Shown in pieces: positions 1-7,626 of a stretch of 26,261 bases of DNA. A program made the position numbers and the translations under genes. Source of the stretch: an uncultured Methanomassiliicoccales archaeon (GTDB lineage Archaea > Thermoplasmatota > Thermoplasmata > SG8-5); assembly GCA_938004075.1 (NCBI GenBank), contig CALKWP010000018.1, positions 1 to 26,261 of the forward strand, read 5' to 3'. How positions within the stretch are numbered: position 1 is the first letter of the stretch; the number at the start of each line of letters is the position of its first letter. The notes under the pieces are model-generated. The model ran no database searches and was not told the DNA's origin. It saw only the letters and a list, made by a program, of their open reading frames with translations.

Positions 1-46
1 AGATGGTGATTCGTGACTGGAGTTCAGACGTGTGCTCTTCCGATCT
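1..46. other. Illumina adapter remnant (not genomic)
   Basis: Bases 13-46 match the Illumina multiplexing read-2 adapter, beginning GTGACTGGAGTTCAGACG and ending GCTCTTCCGATCT. Bases 1-4 (AGAT) fit the end of the P7 segment, and bases 5-12 (GGTGATTC) sit where an 8-nt index belongs. Translated in frame it gives RDWSSDVCSSDL, a peptide known as an adapter contaminant in protein databases. Genomic sequence therefore begins at about base 47. Confidence 0.97.
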
Positions 47-464
47 AGCAACGATTCTGATGGTCGCCATAACTGTGGTTCTGGCTGCCGTCCTGTACGT
101 GATGGTAATCGGAATGGGTTCCGAAACCGGCAGTGCGGATTTGCCCATCGGCCTAGCTCAGCAGACAAGGAATGACCGCAATATTACCGTTCTATTCGCC
201 AGTGTTCCCACAACCGCTCTGATTGATGGTTCAACATTGACAATGACCAGCGGCGGGCTTCCGATGACCGTTAACGCCACTCTCTACTATTCGAACGGAA
301 CGGTTGCATGCCACTATTCCAACAATGAGTGGGATATAACAGATAACACGATGAAATTCACAACCGGGATGCAGATGTTCATCTCCGCCACAAAAATCCA
401 GAACGGCGACAAGATACTGATGACCGGCCTCGGGTTCAGCACAACCGTGATGACCATCAACTAA
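47..464 (+). CDS. Archaeal type IV pilin-like protein, 5' truncated
   Basis: This is the C-terminal part (about 138 residues) of a small surface protein whose N-terminus was replaced by adapter; the ATG at base 3 lies in adapter and is not a real start. The genomic part opens with ATILMVAITVVLAAVLYVMV, the hydrophobic helix of archaeal type IV pilins (Pilin_N / former DUF1628 type). In that family it normally follows a short class III signal peptide and a motif like SPVIA. Such pilins are cut by an EppA/PibD-type peptidase and assembled through the helix. The rest is a Thr/Asn-rich beta-type head with NxT/S sequons. The pilin-family call is fairly sure from the helix; whether it builds adhesion pili or another filament cannot be told. 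No assembly genes lie next to it in the window. Confidence 0.75.
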
Positions 465-523
465 TCCGAAACCCTAATATCCCATTCTGCTTTCATCTCC
501 ATCATTCAGAAAGAGGTTTTATC

Positions 524-2173
524 ATGCCGAAGAAGGATTTGAAGAAGGCCAGGAAGGATTGGGAGAAAACGCTCGATGGCGCGAAGGAGCGCAGGGACGA
601 TTTCATAACCACGTCCAGCGTTCCGATTGACAGGCTGTACACGCCAGCCGACATTCCCGATTTCGATTACCTAGATAAGCTTGGATTCCCTGGCCAGTAC
701 CCCTTCACCCGGGGCGTGCAGCCCACAATGCACCGCGGCCGGCTCTGGACCATGCGCCAGTTCGCGGGCTTCGGAACAGCCGAGGAGACCAATAAAAGGT
801 TCAAGTTCCTCATCGGGCATGGGGAGACCGGCCTTTCCACGGCTTTCGATTATCCCACTCTGTACGGTCGGGATTCGGATGATCCCCTGGCCGAAGGGGA
901 GTTCGGGAAATGCGGGGTCGCGATTTCCTCGCTCAAGGACATGCAGATACTCTTCGACGGGATTTCCCAGAAGGATGTGAGCACCTCCATGACGATCAAC
1001 GGCCCTGCGGCCGTTGTCTGGGGTTTCTACCTGGCATCCGCCCAGGCGCAAGGTGCGGCTCTGAGCCAGCTGAACGGAACAATCCAGAACGATATTTTGA
1101 AGGAATACATCGCCCAGAAGTCCTGGATATTCCCGCCGGCTCCCAGCATGCGCCTGATAATCGACACATTCGAATTCGGGACGAAGAAGGTTCCGAAGTG
1201 GAACACCATCAGCATATCCGGCTACCACATCCGGGAAGCCGGTTCTACGGCCGTTCAGGAGCTGGCTTTCACGCTGGGTGACGGGCTTGCCTATGTGGAT
1301 GCGGCCATTGAGCGCGGCCTTGTCCTGGACGATTTTGCCCCGAGGCTCAGTTTCTTCTTCAACGCGCATAACGACTTGTTCGAGGAGATAGCCAAGTACC
1401 GCGCCGCCCGAAGAATCTGGGCACAGGAGATGAAGAAGCGCGGGGCGAAGAATCCCCGCACAATGTGGATGAGGTTCCACACTCAGACTGCCGGATGCTC
1501 CCTCACTGCCCAGCAGCCGGAGAACAACATCGTCCGCACAACGATCCAGGCGCTTGCTGCGGTTATGGGCGGGACCCAGTCACTGCACACAAACTCGATG
1601 GACGAGGCGCTGGCGCTTCCGTCCGAGAAAGCCGTTAAGATCGCTCTCCGAACCCAGCAGATTATCGCTCACGAATCGGGCGTCGTCAACACGATAGACC
1701 CGCTGGCCGGTTCTTATTTCGTGGAATACATGACAGATTTCATGGAAGAGGAGACCTACAAGTACTTCGGAAAGGTCGAGGCCCTGGGCGGTGTTCTGAA
1801 GGCAATTGAGAAAGGCTTCTTCCAGCAGGAGATTGCCAATGCCGCTTACCGGTACCAGAAAGAGATAGATTCAAAGAAGCGGATAATGGTGGGCGTTAAC
1901 GACTTCACGGAAGCGGACCACATTGACATACCAATTCTCAAGATGGACCCGAAAGGCGAGAAGCGGCAGTTCCAGCGCCTCCGCGATCTGAGGAAGAGCA
2001 GGGACGCGGGAAAGTATGATGCTGCGCTGTCCTGGCTGGAGAAGGCGGCCATGGGCGAAGACAATCTCATGCCGTTCATACTGGAAGCGGTGAAGGCTCA
2101 TGCCACTCTTGGCGAGACATGCAATGTGCTGCGGGGCGTTTTCGGGGAGTATGATGAACCGCCAATATATTAG
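524..2173 (+). CDS. B12-dependent acyl-CoA mutase large subunit, isobutyryl-CoA mutase-like
   Basis: A 549-residue protein of the methylmalonyl-CoA mutase large-subunit family, with the substrate-binding TIM barrel but no C-terminal B12-binding domain, as in archaeal and IcmA-type enzymes that use a separate small subunit. Family motifs include YPFTRG (59-64), TIQNDILKEY (186-195), SGYH and the HTNSMDEALALP segment. The two residues that set substrate choice are F80 (in RQFAG) and Q198 (in KEYIAQK). Methylmalonyl-CoA mutase has Tyr89 and Arg207 there, binding the substrate carboxylate, whereas isobutyryl-CoA mutase has Phe80 and Gln198. I therefore infer isobutyryl-CoA/n-butyryl-CoA interconversion or a related non-carboxylated substrate. 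Residue 70 is His where many relatives have Tyr. The start is supported by GAGGT at 513-517. The small subunit and the G-protein chaperone are not in this window. A standard pipeline would probably label it methylmalonyl-CoA mutase. Confidence 0.9.
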   Translation: MPKKDLKKARKDWEKTLDGAKERRDDFITTSSVPIDRLYTPADIPDFDYLDKLGFPGQYPFTRGVQPTMHRGRLWTMRQFAGFGTAEETNKRFKFLIGHGETGLSTAFDYPTLYGRDSDDPLAEGEFGKCGVAISSLKDMQILFDGISQKDVSTSMTINGPAAVVWGFYLASAQAQGAALSQLNGTIQNDILKEYIAQKSWIFPPAPSMRLIIDTFEFGTKKVPKWNTISISGYHIREAGSTAVQELAFTLGDGLAYVDAAIERGLVLDDFAPRLSFFFNAHNDLFEEIAKYRAARRIWAQEMKKRGAKNPRTMWMRFHTQTAGCSLTAQQPENNIVRTTIQALAAVMGGTQSLHTNSMDEALALPSEKAVKIALRTQQIIAHESGVVNTIDPLAGSYFVEYMTDFMEEETYKYFGKVEALGGVLKAIEKGFFQQEIANAAYRYQKEIDSKKRIMVGVNDFTEADHIDIPILKMDPKGEKRQFQRLRDLRKSRDAGKYDAALSWLEKAAMGEDNLMPFILEAVKAHATLGETCNVLRGVFGEYDEPPIY

Positions 2174-2223
2174 CTCCAGCACTCAAGCTAGATAGAACAT
2201 TTCTGTCAATTGAATCCAGTTAT

Positions 2224-4695
2224 TTACTCGAGTGGATACTCGCACACCGGGCAACTCTTTGTGCCAGCTTGCACGTCAGCACCGCAGGATGGGCATTCGA
2301 TGTGAGGCGCGGATGAGTCGGGAATCGTGATGTTGTCTATCCCTGGCTCTACCTTCTCCGGTTCTTGAGCAAATTCGGTGTCGCACACCGGGCATATCTT
2401 GTCGTCAAGGTCCACGAATATGCCGCATCCAGGGCATTTTTTATGCTCCAGATGTTCGACAGGGAGCTCCTCGCCGTGAGAGTGAATCTCCGGTTTGGCA
2501 GGAATCTCAACTTCTTCCTCGGGGACCTCCAGTTCCGGAATCTCCATCTCTGGCTCTTCCTGAATTTCCGGTTCGGGCTGAGATACAGGCTCTTTCTTCC
2601 TCACTGGCATGTCCGCATGCCTCCTCGGGGGAAGTTTCAGGGTGTCCAGGTAGTTCGTGTCTTCCTTGGGGGCTTCTTCCTCCTCGACAGGTTCCTCGCT
2701 TTCTTCCTCAGGCGCTTCCTCGCTCAGGACCACGCCGCAGTTAATGCAGTTCGTCATGTCGGGCTCGGTCTCTATGCCGCATTCCGGGCACTCGGTGCGC
2801 TCTCCGTGGAGGCGCCATGACATGAACCAGAACACGAAGCCGAGAAGGACCAGTATCCATCCGAAAAGATTGAGCACCACGTCAGTCGGCGGCGGATTGA
2901 GGCCCAGGGATTCGTTCTCAACGCTGATTCCCCTGGCCCAGATGGAGAATGATGTGAAGAATATACCGGTGAATATGGTAATCAATCCGCGGTAGAACCA
3001 TTTACCCTCCTTTACTTCCCTTTCAGTCGCATCAAGACCAGTGACATTGCTTCCGCAATTCGGGCATGTCCTGATTGTCGGCGGCACTTCGACCTCTATG
3101 TGGCCCCATTCCGGCTCCGGAACAGTCGGCTCTTCAACCTCAATGCCGTACTCGATGCCGCATACCGGGCAGAGCATGTCCTCGGGCCCGAATATCGCGC
3201 CGCAGACAAGGCATTCCTTGCCCTGCTCTTCCTGGGATTCGAGGCTCTTCATCTCTTCCTTGAGCTCCTCTGTTATCTCGACAACTTCTGAAATACTGAC
3301 GTCTATGAGGTCGGAAGCTTCCTCAAGGTCCAGCGCTTCTGTATCAGCAGTTTCGGCGGATTCAATTTCGCCAAGCGGCGCAAAGCATTCCCTGCATAGT
3401 CTTTCGCCCGCAGGGGAGAGCAATCCGCAGGATGGGCATTTCACATACAGGGAAAGGTCAGTCCAGCATTCAGGGCATGTCGCACTTTCTGCGGGAATGG
3501 CTTTGGAGCATGATGGGCAGACGATCTCGTTTTCTCCGATGGCAATCTCTTCCGTGGCGGCAATTTCCTTCTCAGGAGCAGCTTCCTCGGGAATTGGCTC
3601 TTCCACGGGTGCCACTTCAACGTCCTTGTTGGTGGGCATCGGTGCCGGCTCCAGGTCCGAGAAGTCCTCATCAAGGGCTGGTTTCTCTGTAATGAGAGGT
3701 GTGTCGCATATCATGCACTGGGTCGCATCCGGCTCAGCGAATGCCCCGCATGATGGGCAAATCTTATCTTCCTGCTGTGTTAAGGGGACCGGTTCCGGAG
3801 TTTCTTGCGGAATCTCGATTGGCTCTGGCGCCTTCTCGGGAACTTTCTCTTCTATAACAGTTGTTTTCGCAACAACAGGAATCGGAATTGGGGCTGCCGA
3901 GATGGGGGTCTCGCAAATCATGCATTCTGTAGCATCTGCCTCAACAAACGCTCCGCATGCCGGGCATACTTTCTCTTCTTCTTGAGCAACCGGGGCCGGT
4001 TCTTGAATGTCTTCAGAAATCTCCTCGACCAGCGTTTTCGGTTCTTCAGAGATATCCTCGACCGGCATTGGTTCGGGTGTTTTTGCTGGAACCTGCTGGA
4101 CGATTGACATCGGTGTCTCGCAAATCATGCACTCTGTGGCATCCGCTTCGACGAATGCGCCGCAAGATGGGCATACCCTTTCTTCAGCAGGGGCTTCCTG
4201 AATCAAATCTTTTTGGGAAGGCTCGCTCTCTTCTGGTTCCGGTGCTGGCACTTCTCCCAGAAGGTCTGTCTCAAAAGGAGGCAGGGTGCTTCCGCAGATT
4301 GTGCAAATCGTGTCCATGCTTGAGGCGATTGAACCGCATATGCTGCACATGTGCTGGCGTTCTTCCTGGAACTCCGTTTCGGAATCAGGGCGTATTACAG
4401 GAACGAATACCGGTTGACCTTTTTCAGAATCCTCTTCGTCGATGGGGATAAGTTCCCTGTTGGAGCCCTCCCAGGCGTTTTCGGGGTCGATGTTGCATGA
4501 TAGGCACGTAATCGGAACAGTGACCTCTCCGGCGCCGGATTCGTTCTCATAGGTCACAATGGCTTCCTCTCCCAGAATCTTCTTGATATGAACTTCCGAG
4601 CCGATGCCGAAGCCATTCAGTTTTTTCCAGCGCTTCTCAAGCTCCGGTTTGGAGCTCACTATGGTTACTGTAAATCCCTCTTTGCAGGTCGTCAT
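2224..4695 (-). CDS. Giant multi-zinc-ribbon membrane protein (823 aa)
   Basis: Last gene of a four-gene zinc-ribbon operon; its ATG overlaps the stop of the upstream gene in an ATGA. I count ten complete CxxC-x(10-13)-CxxC zinc ribbons, starting near residues 117, 175, 244, 313, 393, 420, 495, 636, 754 and 801. There are also single CxxC pairs at 64-67 and 544-547. The ribbons are joined by long acidic Pro/Glu-rich linkers likely to be disordered. Two hydrophobic helices (about 567-586 and 606-626) form a membrane hairpin, which would put both zinc-rich arms on the same side, presumably the cytoplasm. Residues 1-70 may be a small beta-barrel. Known zinc ribbons of this type bind protein or nucleic acid, but no catalytic domain is visible and I assign no function. 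The membrane hairpin and flanking ribbons resemble those of the two membrane proteins encoded upstream. Confidence 0.85.
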   Translation of the reverse strand: MTTCKEGFTVTIVSSKPELEKRWKKLNGFGIGSEVHIKKILGEEAIVTYENESGAGEVTVPITCLSCNIDPENAWEGSNRELIPIDEEDSEKGQPVFVPVIRPDSETEFQEERQHMCSICGSIASSMDTICTICGSTLPPFETDLLGEVPAPEPEESEPSQKDLIQEAPAEERVCPSCGAFVEADATECMICETPMSIVQQVPAKTPEPMPVEDISEEPKTLVEEISEDIQEPAPVAQEEEKVCPACGAFVEADATECMICETPISAAPIPIPVVAKTTVIEEKVPEKAPEPIEIPQETPEPVPLTQQEDKICPSCGAFAEPDATQCMICDTPLITEKPALDEDFSDLEPAPMPTNKDVEVAPVEEPIPEEAAPEKEIAATEEIAIGENEIVCPSCSKAIPAESATCPECWTDLSLYVKCPSCGLLSPAGERLCRECFAPLGEIESAETADTEALDLEEASDLIDVSISEVVEITEELKEEMKSLESQEEQGKECLVCGAIFGPEDMLCPVCGIEYGIEVEEPTVPEPEWGHIEVEVPPTIRTCPNCGSNVTGLDATEREVKEGKWFYRGLITIFTGIFFTSFSIWARGISVENESLGLNPPPTDVVLNLFGWILVLLGFVFWFMSWRLHGERTECPECGIETEPDMTNCINCGVVLSEEAPEEESEEPVEEEEAPKEDTNYLDTLKLPPRRHADMPVRKKEPVSQPEPEIQEEPEMEIPELEVPEEEVEIPAKPEIHSHGEELPVEHLEHKKCPGCGIFVDLDDKICPVCDTEFAQEPEKVEPGIDNITIPDSSAPHIECPSCGADVQAGTKSCPVCEYPLE
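3685..4173 (-). repeat. Three tandem zinc-ribbon repeats, 69-residue period
   Basis: Within the 823-residue protein, three nearly identical ribbons of the form CPSCGAFVEADATECMICET begin at residues 175, 244 and 313. The spacing is exactly 69 residues (207 bp) each time. The ribbons are well conserved at protein level while the linkers between them have diverged. This suggests recent tandem duplication of one ribbon-plus-linker unit. Confidence 0.85.
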
Positions 4696-5993
4696 TGACT
4701 CACCGCCACTTCCACTTTCTGCAATCCCCTGCTGTCCGGTTCAGTGACCGATGCCACCTTTCCAGTCTGCCCGCTGGGCAGCAACACCCTGTCACCGACC
4801 TTGAATCTTCTGGGGGGCGCCATTCCGTATATTCTGATGGCCCAGGTGATGAACTTGAGATTGCCGAGTTCCTCTAATGTTTTTGTGTTGAAGGCCTTGA
4901 CCAGATTCTTCGCATCCGCCTCGCTGACGCCCTGCAGAGCGTATGTGGGGGATTTCAGAATCTCTTCCAGTCCCTTATCTTCGTATTCTTTGATGAGCTT
5001 GTGCTTGAAATCCTGATTTCTGAAACTGCTCGGGTTCTGCCTGAGCGCGACCAGCTCCCTGGCCCAGAGAAGGTACTTGTTGGTGGCGAAGTCCTCCAGT
5101 GTTCTGATGTTGAAGGCATCCTTCATCCTGTGGCTATCATCTTCACTGACGCCCTTCAGGACATCCGGCGGCAGTTTCAGCAGTTCCTCGATGGGCAATT
5201 GCCTGTGCTGCTTTACGAGCCATTTTTCCCTCCAAGTCGCAATCTCGTGAATCTTGCTGGCCCAGACCATGAATTTATGTTTGCCAAGGTCTTCAATAGT
5301 TTTTATGTTGAATGCCTTGACAAGTTTTTCGGCATCTTTCTCGCTCAAACCCTGAAGCGCATGTGTTGGCGCCTGCAGAATGTCCTCAAGATTCCTGTCC
5401 TCGTACTTCCTGACCAGCTTGTCCCTGAAGTCCTTCCTGCGGTAAGCGGATGGATTGCATTTCAGAGTAACCAGCTCCTGTGCCCAGGCGACAAATTTCA
5501 GTGTTGCGAAATCTTCCAGTGTTTTGACATTGAAGGCTGTTCTCATCAGTTCCGCATCATCCGCGCTGATGCCCTTGATGGCATCCGGGCGTTGCTTGAG
5601 CAGATCCTCTGCCGGCATTTCTCTGTATTCCTTGATGAGCCACTGTTCCCTCCAGTCATCTGGAATATCCATGTTTGGAGTGAATTCTTCGGGTCGAACA
5701 TTCACTTCTGCACTTACCATGTCCGGGGTGAGGGCGGTTCCGCAAATCTTGCATTCGATGTCCAGGGGATGAACAAGAGCTCCGCAAGTAGGGCACTCCC
5801 TGTCATTGCCGGATGCTTTATGAGCCGGTTCGGACCCGAGGCCAAGTTCCTTCTTCTTTTTATCAAGCATGCTCTCGTATTCTTTGTCGGAGAGAATGCC
5901 ATCCATGTACTGCTTGCCAATCTCCTTCTTGTACGCGTTGAACTCTTTCTCGAGCTTACTCTGATCCGGACCGGCGTATGCCATTTCATTCAC
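4692..5993 (-). CDS. Zinc-ribbon protein with four HhH-like repeats and C-terminal SH3-like barrel
   Basis: A soluble 433-residue protein, third gene of the zinc-ribbon operon, overlapping its upstream neighbour by 8 bp and its downstream neighbour by 4 bp. Order of parts: a helical segment (20-50) ending in GILSDKEYESML, which resembles a SHOCT-type motif; one zinc ribbon (C67, C70, C81, C84); four helical units (113-176, 187-250, 253-316, 327-390); and a C-terminal barrel (395-430, RFKVGDRVLLPSGQTGKV) like KOW/SH3-type domains. Each unit carries a pattern such as GVSEDDSHRMKDAFNIRTLE followed by DFATNKY-x-x-WA, reminiscent of helix-hairpin-helix modules. Alternate units match best, so the array is ABAB. 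HhH and KOW folds often bind nucleic acid, so a nucleic-acid or ribosome role is possible, but I do not recognise the protein. It lacks transmembrane helices, unlike the other three operon products. Confidence 0.85.
   Translation of the reverse strand: MNEMAYAGPDQSKLEKEFNAYKKEIGKQYMDGILSDKEYESMLDKKKKELGLGSEPAHKASGNDRECPTCGALVHPLDIECKICGTALTPDMVSAEVNVRPEEFTPNMDIPDDWREQWLIKEYREMPAEDLLKQRPDAIKGISADDAELMRTAFNVKTLEDFATLKFVAWAQELVTLKCNPSAYRRKDFRDKLVRKYEDRNLEDILQAPTHALQGLSEKDAEKLVKAFNIKTIEDLGKHKFMVWASKIHEIATWREKWLVKQHRQLPIEELLKLPPDVLKGVSEDDSHRMKDAFNIRTLEDFATNKYLLWARELVALRQNPSSFRNQDFKHKLIKEYEDKGLEEILKSPTYALQGVSEADAKNLVKAFNTKTLEELGNLKFITWAIRIYGMAPPRRFKVGDRVLLPSGQTGKVASVTEPDSRGLQKVEVAVSQ
4818..5657 (-). 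repeat. Internal duplication: two ~140-residue AB super-repeats
   Basis: Residues 113-252 and 253-392 of the 433-residue protein align over their full length. For example WREQWLIKEYREMP pairs with WREKWLVKQHRQLP, and YEDRNLEDILQAPTHALQG pairs with YEDKGLEEILKSPTYALQG. Each super-repeat holds one A and one B unit of about 65 residues. An ancestral A-B pair was therefore duplicated as a block. Confidence 0.9.
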
Positions 5994-7059
5994 CGCCCGT
6001 CAGTGGCTCGCCGCAACCGGGGCAGGTGTCCAGGCCTTTTCCGACCCTGGCGCCGCATGTCTTGCAGGTGACGCCCTTTTCAAGTGGAACTTCAAATGCC
6101 GATTCAAGCTCGTCGAGGGCAGCCATGCCGTTACCATTGAGATGGTCCTCTTCCTTCTCAAGCTCGAGACTTTCCATTATCATCTCATCATCATCCAGCT
6201 CAGAGGCGGAGAGCAGTCTTCCCGGGGCTGGCTTTTCCTTGATCTCAAACTCGGGCTGGAGTTCTGCTTCTGTCGCATCCATCTCGAATACGGCGCCGCA
6301 GTTGCTGCAGCTTGAGTCGAACATGCTGACCTCTGCTCCGCAGGACGGGCATTCCATAAGCTCGCCGATTTCATCAAGTGCGGATTTTACTGAGACTTCC
6401 TTCGGAACGACTTTCTCTTCTTTCGGCGGTTCGTAAATCTCGAACTCGCCTTCCCTGATGACCACTTTGCAGGATGGGCACTGAATCTCGCGCTCCCTCT
6501 TGAAGGACCACGCGAACAGTATGAGGCCAAGAATGAAAAGAACGATGCCAATCGCGCCGACTATCTGGTCCATCCATCCATAGCCCAGGTACATGTCGCC
6601 CAGCGGAGACCATTGCATAACATTGTGAACATAAGAGCCGAGAGCAACGCCCACGTTGCCGATCATGATGAAGATGAGGCCGACCCAGAATTTGAATTTC
6701 CAGCTTTGGGGCGTAGCCTCGAATTGCTTTCTGACGTAAACATTTCCGCAGCCAGTGCAGGATACCAGGTCCCCGGATTCCTTGGTGAACTCCTTGCTGG
6801 CGCAGAGCGGGCAGCCATCGGTTGCCTTTGCCACTCTTTCAGGGGGCTGGCATGTCGGGCATTTTCCATCTTCGTTCAGCGGGCCATCGCAGGCCTCGCA
6901 GATTCCCAGTTCAGGTTCATCAAAATCCTTGGGTACTGACAACTCCTGGACCTCTTCGGCGACTGTCTCCTCAGTCGTCTCAACCGGTGAGAAAGACTCG
7001 CCGCAGTCTGGGCATTCAGAGACACTGGCACTCACGACAGTGCCGCACATGGGACACAC
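5986..7059 (-). CDS. Zinc-ribbon membrane protein (357 aa)
   Basis: Second gene of the zinc-ribbon operon. Zinc ribbons lie at C2/C5/C16/C19, C54/C57/C67/C70, C83/C86/C101/C104, C237/C240/C251/C254 and C332/C335/C346/C349, with a lone pair at C194/C197. Two transmembrane helices (about 123-143 and 165-185) are joined by an aromatic, Gly-rich loop (GYGWMDQ). The helices, loop and first ribbon are clearly related to those of the 147-residue protein just upstream, so the two are paralogs. The GTG at 7059 has no close Shine-Dalgarno and leaves only one residue before the first zinc cysteine. An in-frame ATT at 7092, a few bases after a GGGGGG tract overlapping the upstream stop, is a plausible alternative that adds 11 residues. 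Function unknown; probably a membrane-anchored cytoplasmic binding platform. Confidence 0.85.
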   Translation of the reverse strand: MCPMCGTVVSASVSECPDCGESFSPVETTEETVAEEVQELSVPKDFDEPELGICEACDGPLNEDGKCPTCQPPERVAKATDGCPLCASKEFTKESGDLVSCTGCGNVYVRKQFEATPQSWKFKFWVGLIFIMIGNVGVALGSYVHNVMQWSPLGDMYLGYGWMDQIVGAIGIVLFILGLILFAWSFKREREIQCPSCKVVIREGEFEIYEPPKEEKVVPKEVSVKSALDEIGELMECPSCGAEVSMFDSSCSNCGAVFEMDATEAELQPEFEIKEKPAPGRLLSASELDDDEMIMESLELEKEEDHLNGNGMAALDELESAFEVPLEKGVTCKTCGARVGKGLDTCPGCGEPLTGGE

Positions 7060-7094
7060 AAATTCGCCATCAGCTTCCTGTTCTTCGGGAATGA

Positions 7095-7538
7095 TTAACC
7101 CCCCTGGTTCTGTTCCTCTTCTTCGCTGGATTCCATGTCCTCAATGTCCTGCTTCTCCATCTTGGACAGGGATATAATGAGGAAGATAATGCCGATAACC
7201 AATATAATTATTCCTATCAAGGCGAATAACCTGTTATACCAGCCGAAACCTGGGGAACTCTCCCCGACGAAGTCCAATCCCAGCAGGTCGTAAAGCCATG
7301 AGCCAAATGCAATTGCGCCGCCGGCAAGCATCAATAGAAGTCCGGCCCAGAAGAACCCTTTGGACGATTTTGAGAGGCGAGCCTTGGAAAATGCCTCCTC
7401 TGAAAATGGTTCCTCGCATTTGGGGCACTCCTTAGCATCTGCCGGAACCTTGGTCCCGCACATGGGGCAGTTCATCATCTGGACATCCTGCTTTCCCTGC
7501 TCCTTACTCATGCCCTTTTTCTCCGCCTTCTTTGCCAC
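7095..7538 (-). CDS. Small zinc-ribbon membrane protein (147 aa)
   Basis: First gene of the zinc-ribbon operon. A Lys-rich start is followed by a single zinc ribbon (C24, C27, C38, C41), two transmembrane helices (about 62-82 and 104-125) separated by an aromatic/Gly loop (SSPGFGWYNRLF), and an acidic tail. It is the minimal form of the plan expanded in the 357- and 823-residue neighbours. The start shown is GTG. An internal ATG at 7511 (residue 10, MSKEQGKQ) has GGAG nine bases upstream and is an equally reasonable start if the mRNA is not leaderless. Both options keep the ribbon intact. No known function. Confidence 0.82.
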   Translation of the reverse strand: MAKKAEKKGMSKEQGKQDVQMMNCPMCGTKVPADAKECPKCEEPFSEEAFSKARLSKSSKGFFWAGLLLMLAGGAIAFGSWLYDLLGLDFVGESSPGFGWYNRLFALIGIIILVIGIIFLIISLSKMEKQDIEDMESSEEEEQNQGG

Positions 7539-7560
7539 GTCATTTGTAAGGTAAAACTAG

Positions 7561-7593
7561 GTTATATCCCTTTCGCTGCTACCTATTAAAAGG
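7561..7593 (-). promoter_or_regulatory. Probable promoter of the zinc-ribbon operon
   Basis: On the minus strand an A-rich BRE-like stretch leads into GATATAAC (7561-7568). Its centre is about 27 bases before the GTG at 7538, so transcription could start at or next to the start codon (leaderless). A second TATA-like string, TTTTAATAG, lies at about 7583-7591. Both are pattern matches only. Confidence 0.35.
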
Positions 7594-7626
7594 AATGCAT
7601 TCCCGTCTTCCGTTGACGTTCTTGCC

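Noticed and set aside
671..1480. Long open frame on the minus strand inside the acyl-CoA mutase gene (269 codons)
   Set aside because: It is an antisense shadow of a strongly conserved enzyme; its translation is Arg/Pro/Gly-rich and shows no domain.
5001..6071. Open plus-strand frame of 356 codons across the zinc-ribbon operon
   Set aside because: It runs antisense to two real genes with clear zinc ribbons and repeats; its own translation has no recognisable features.
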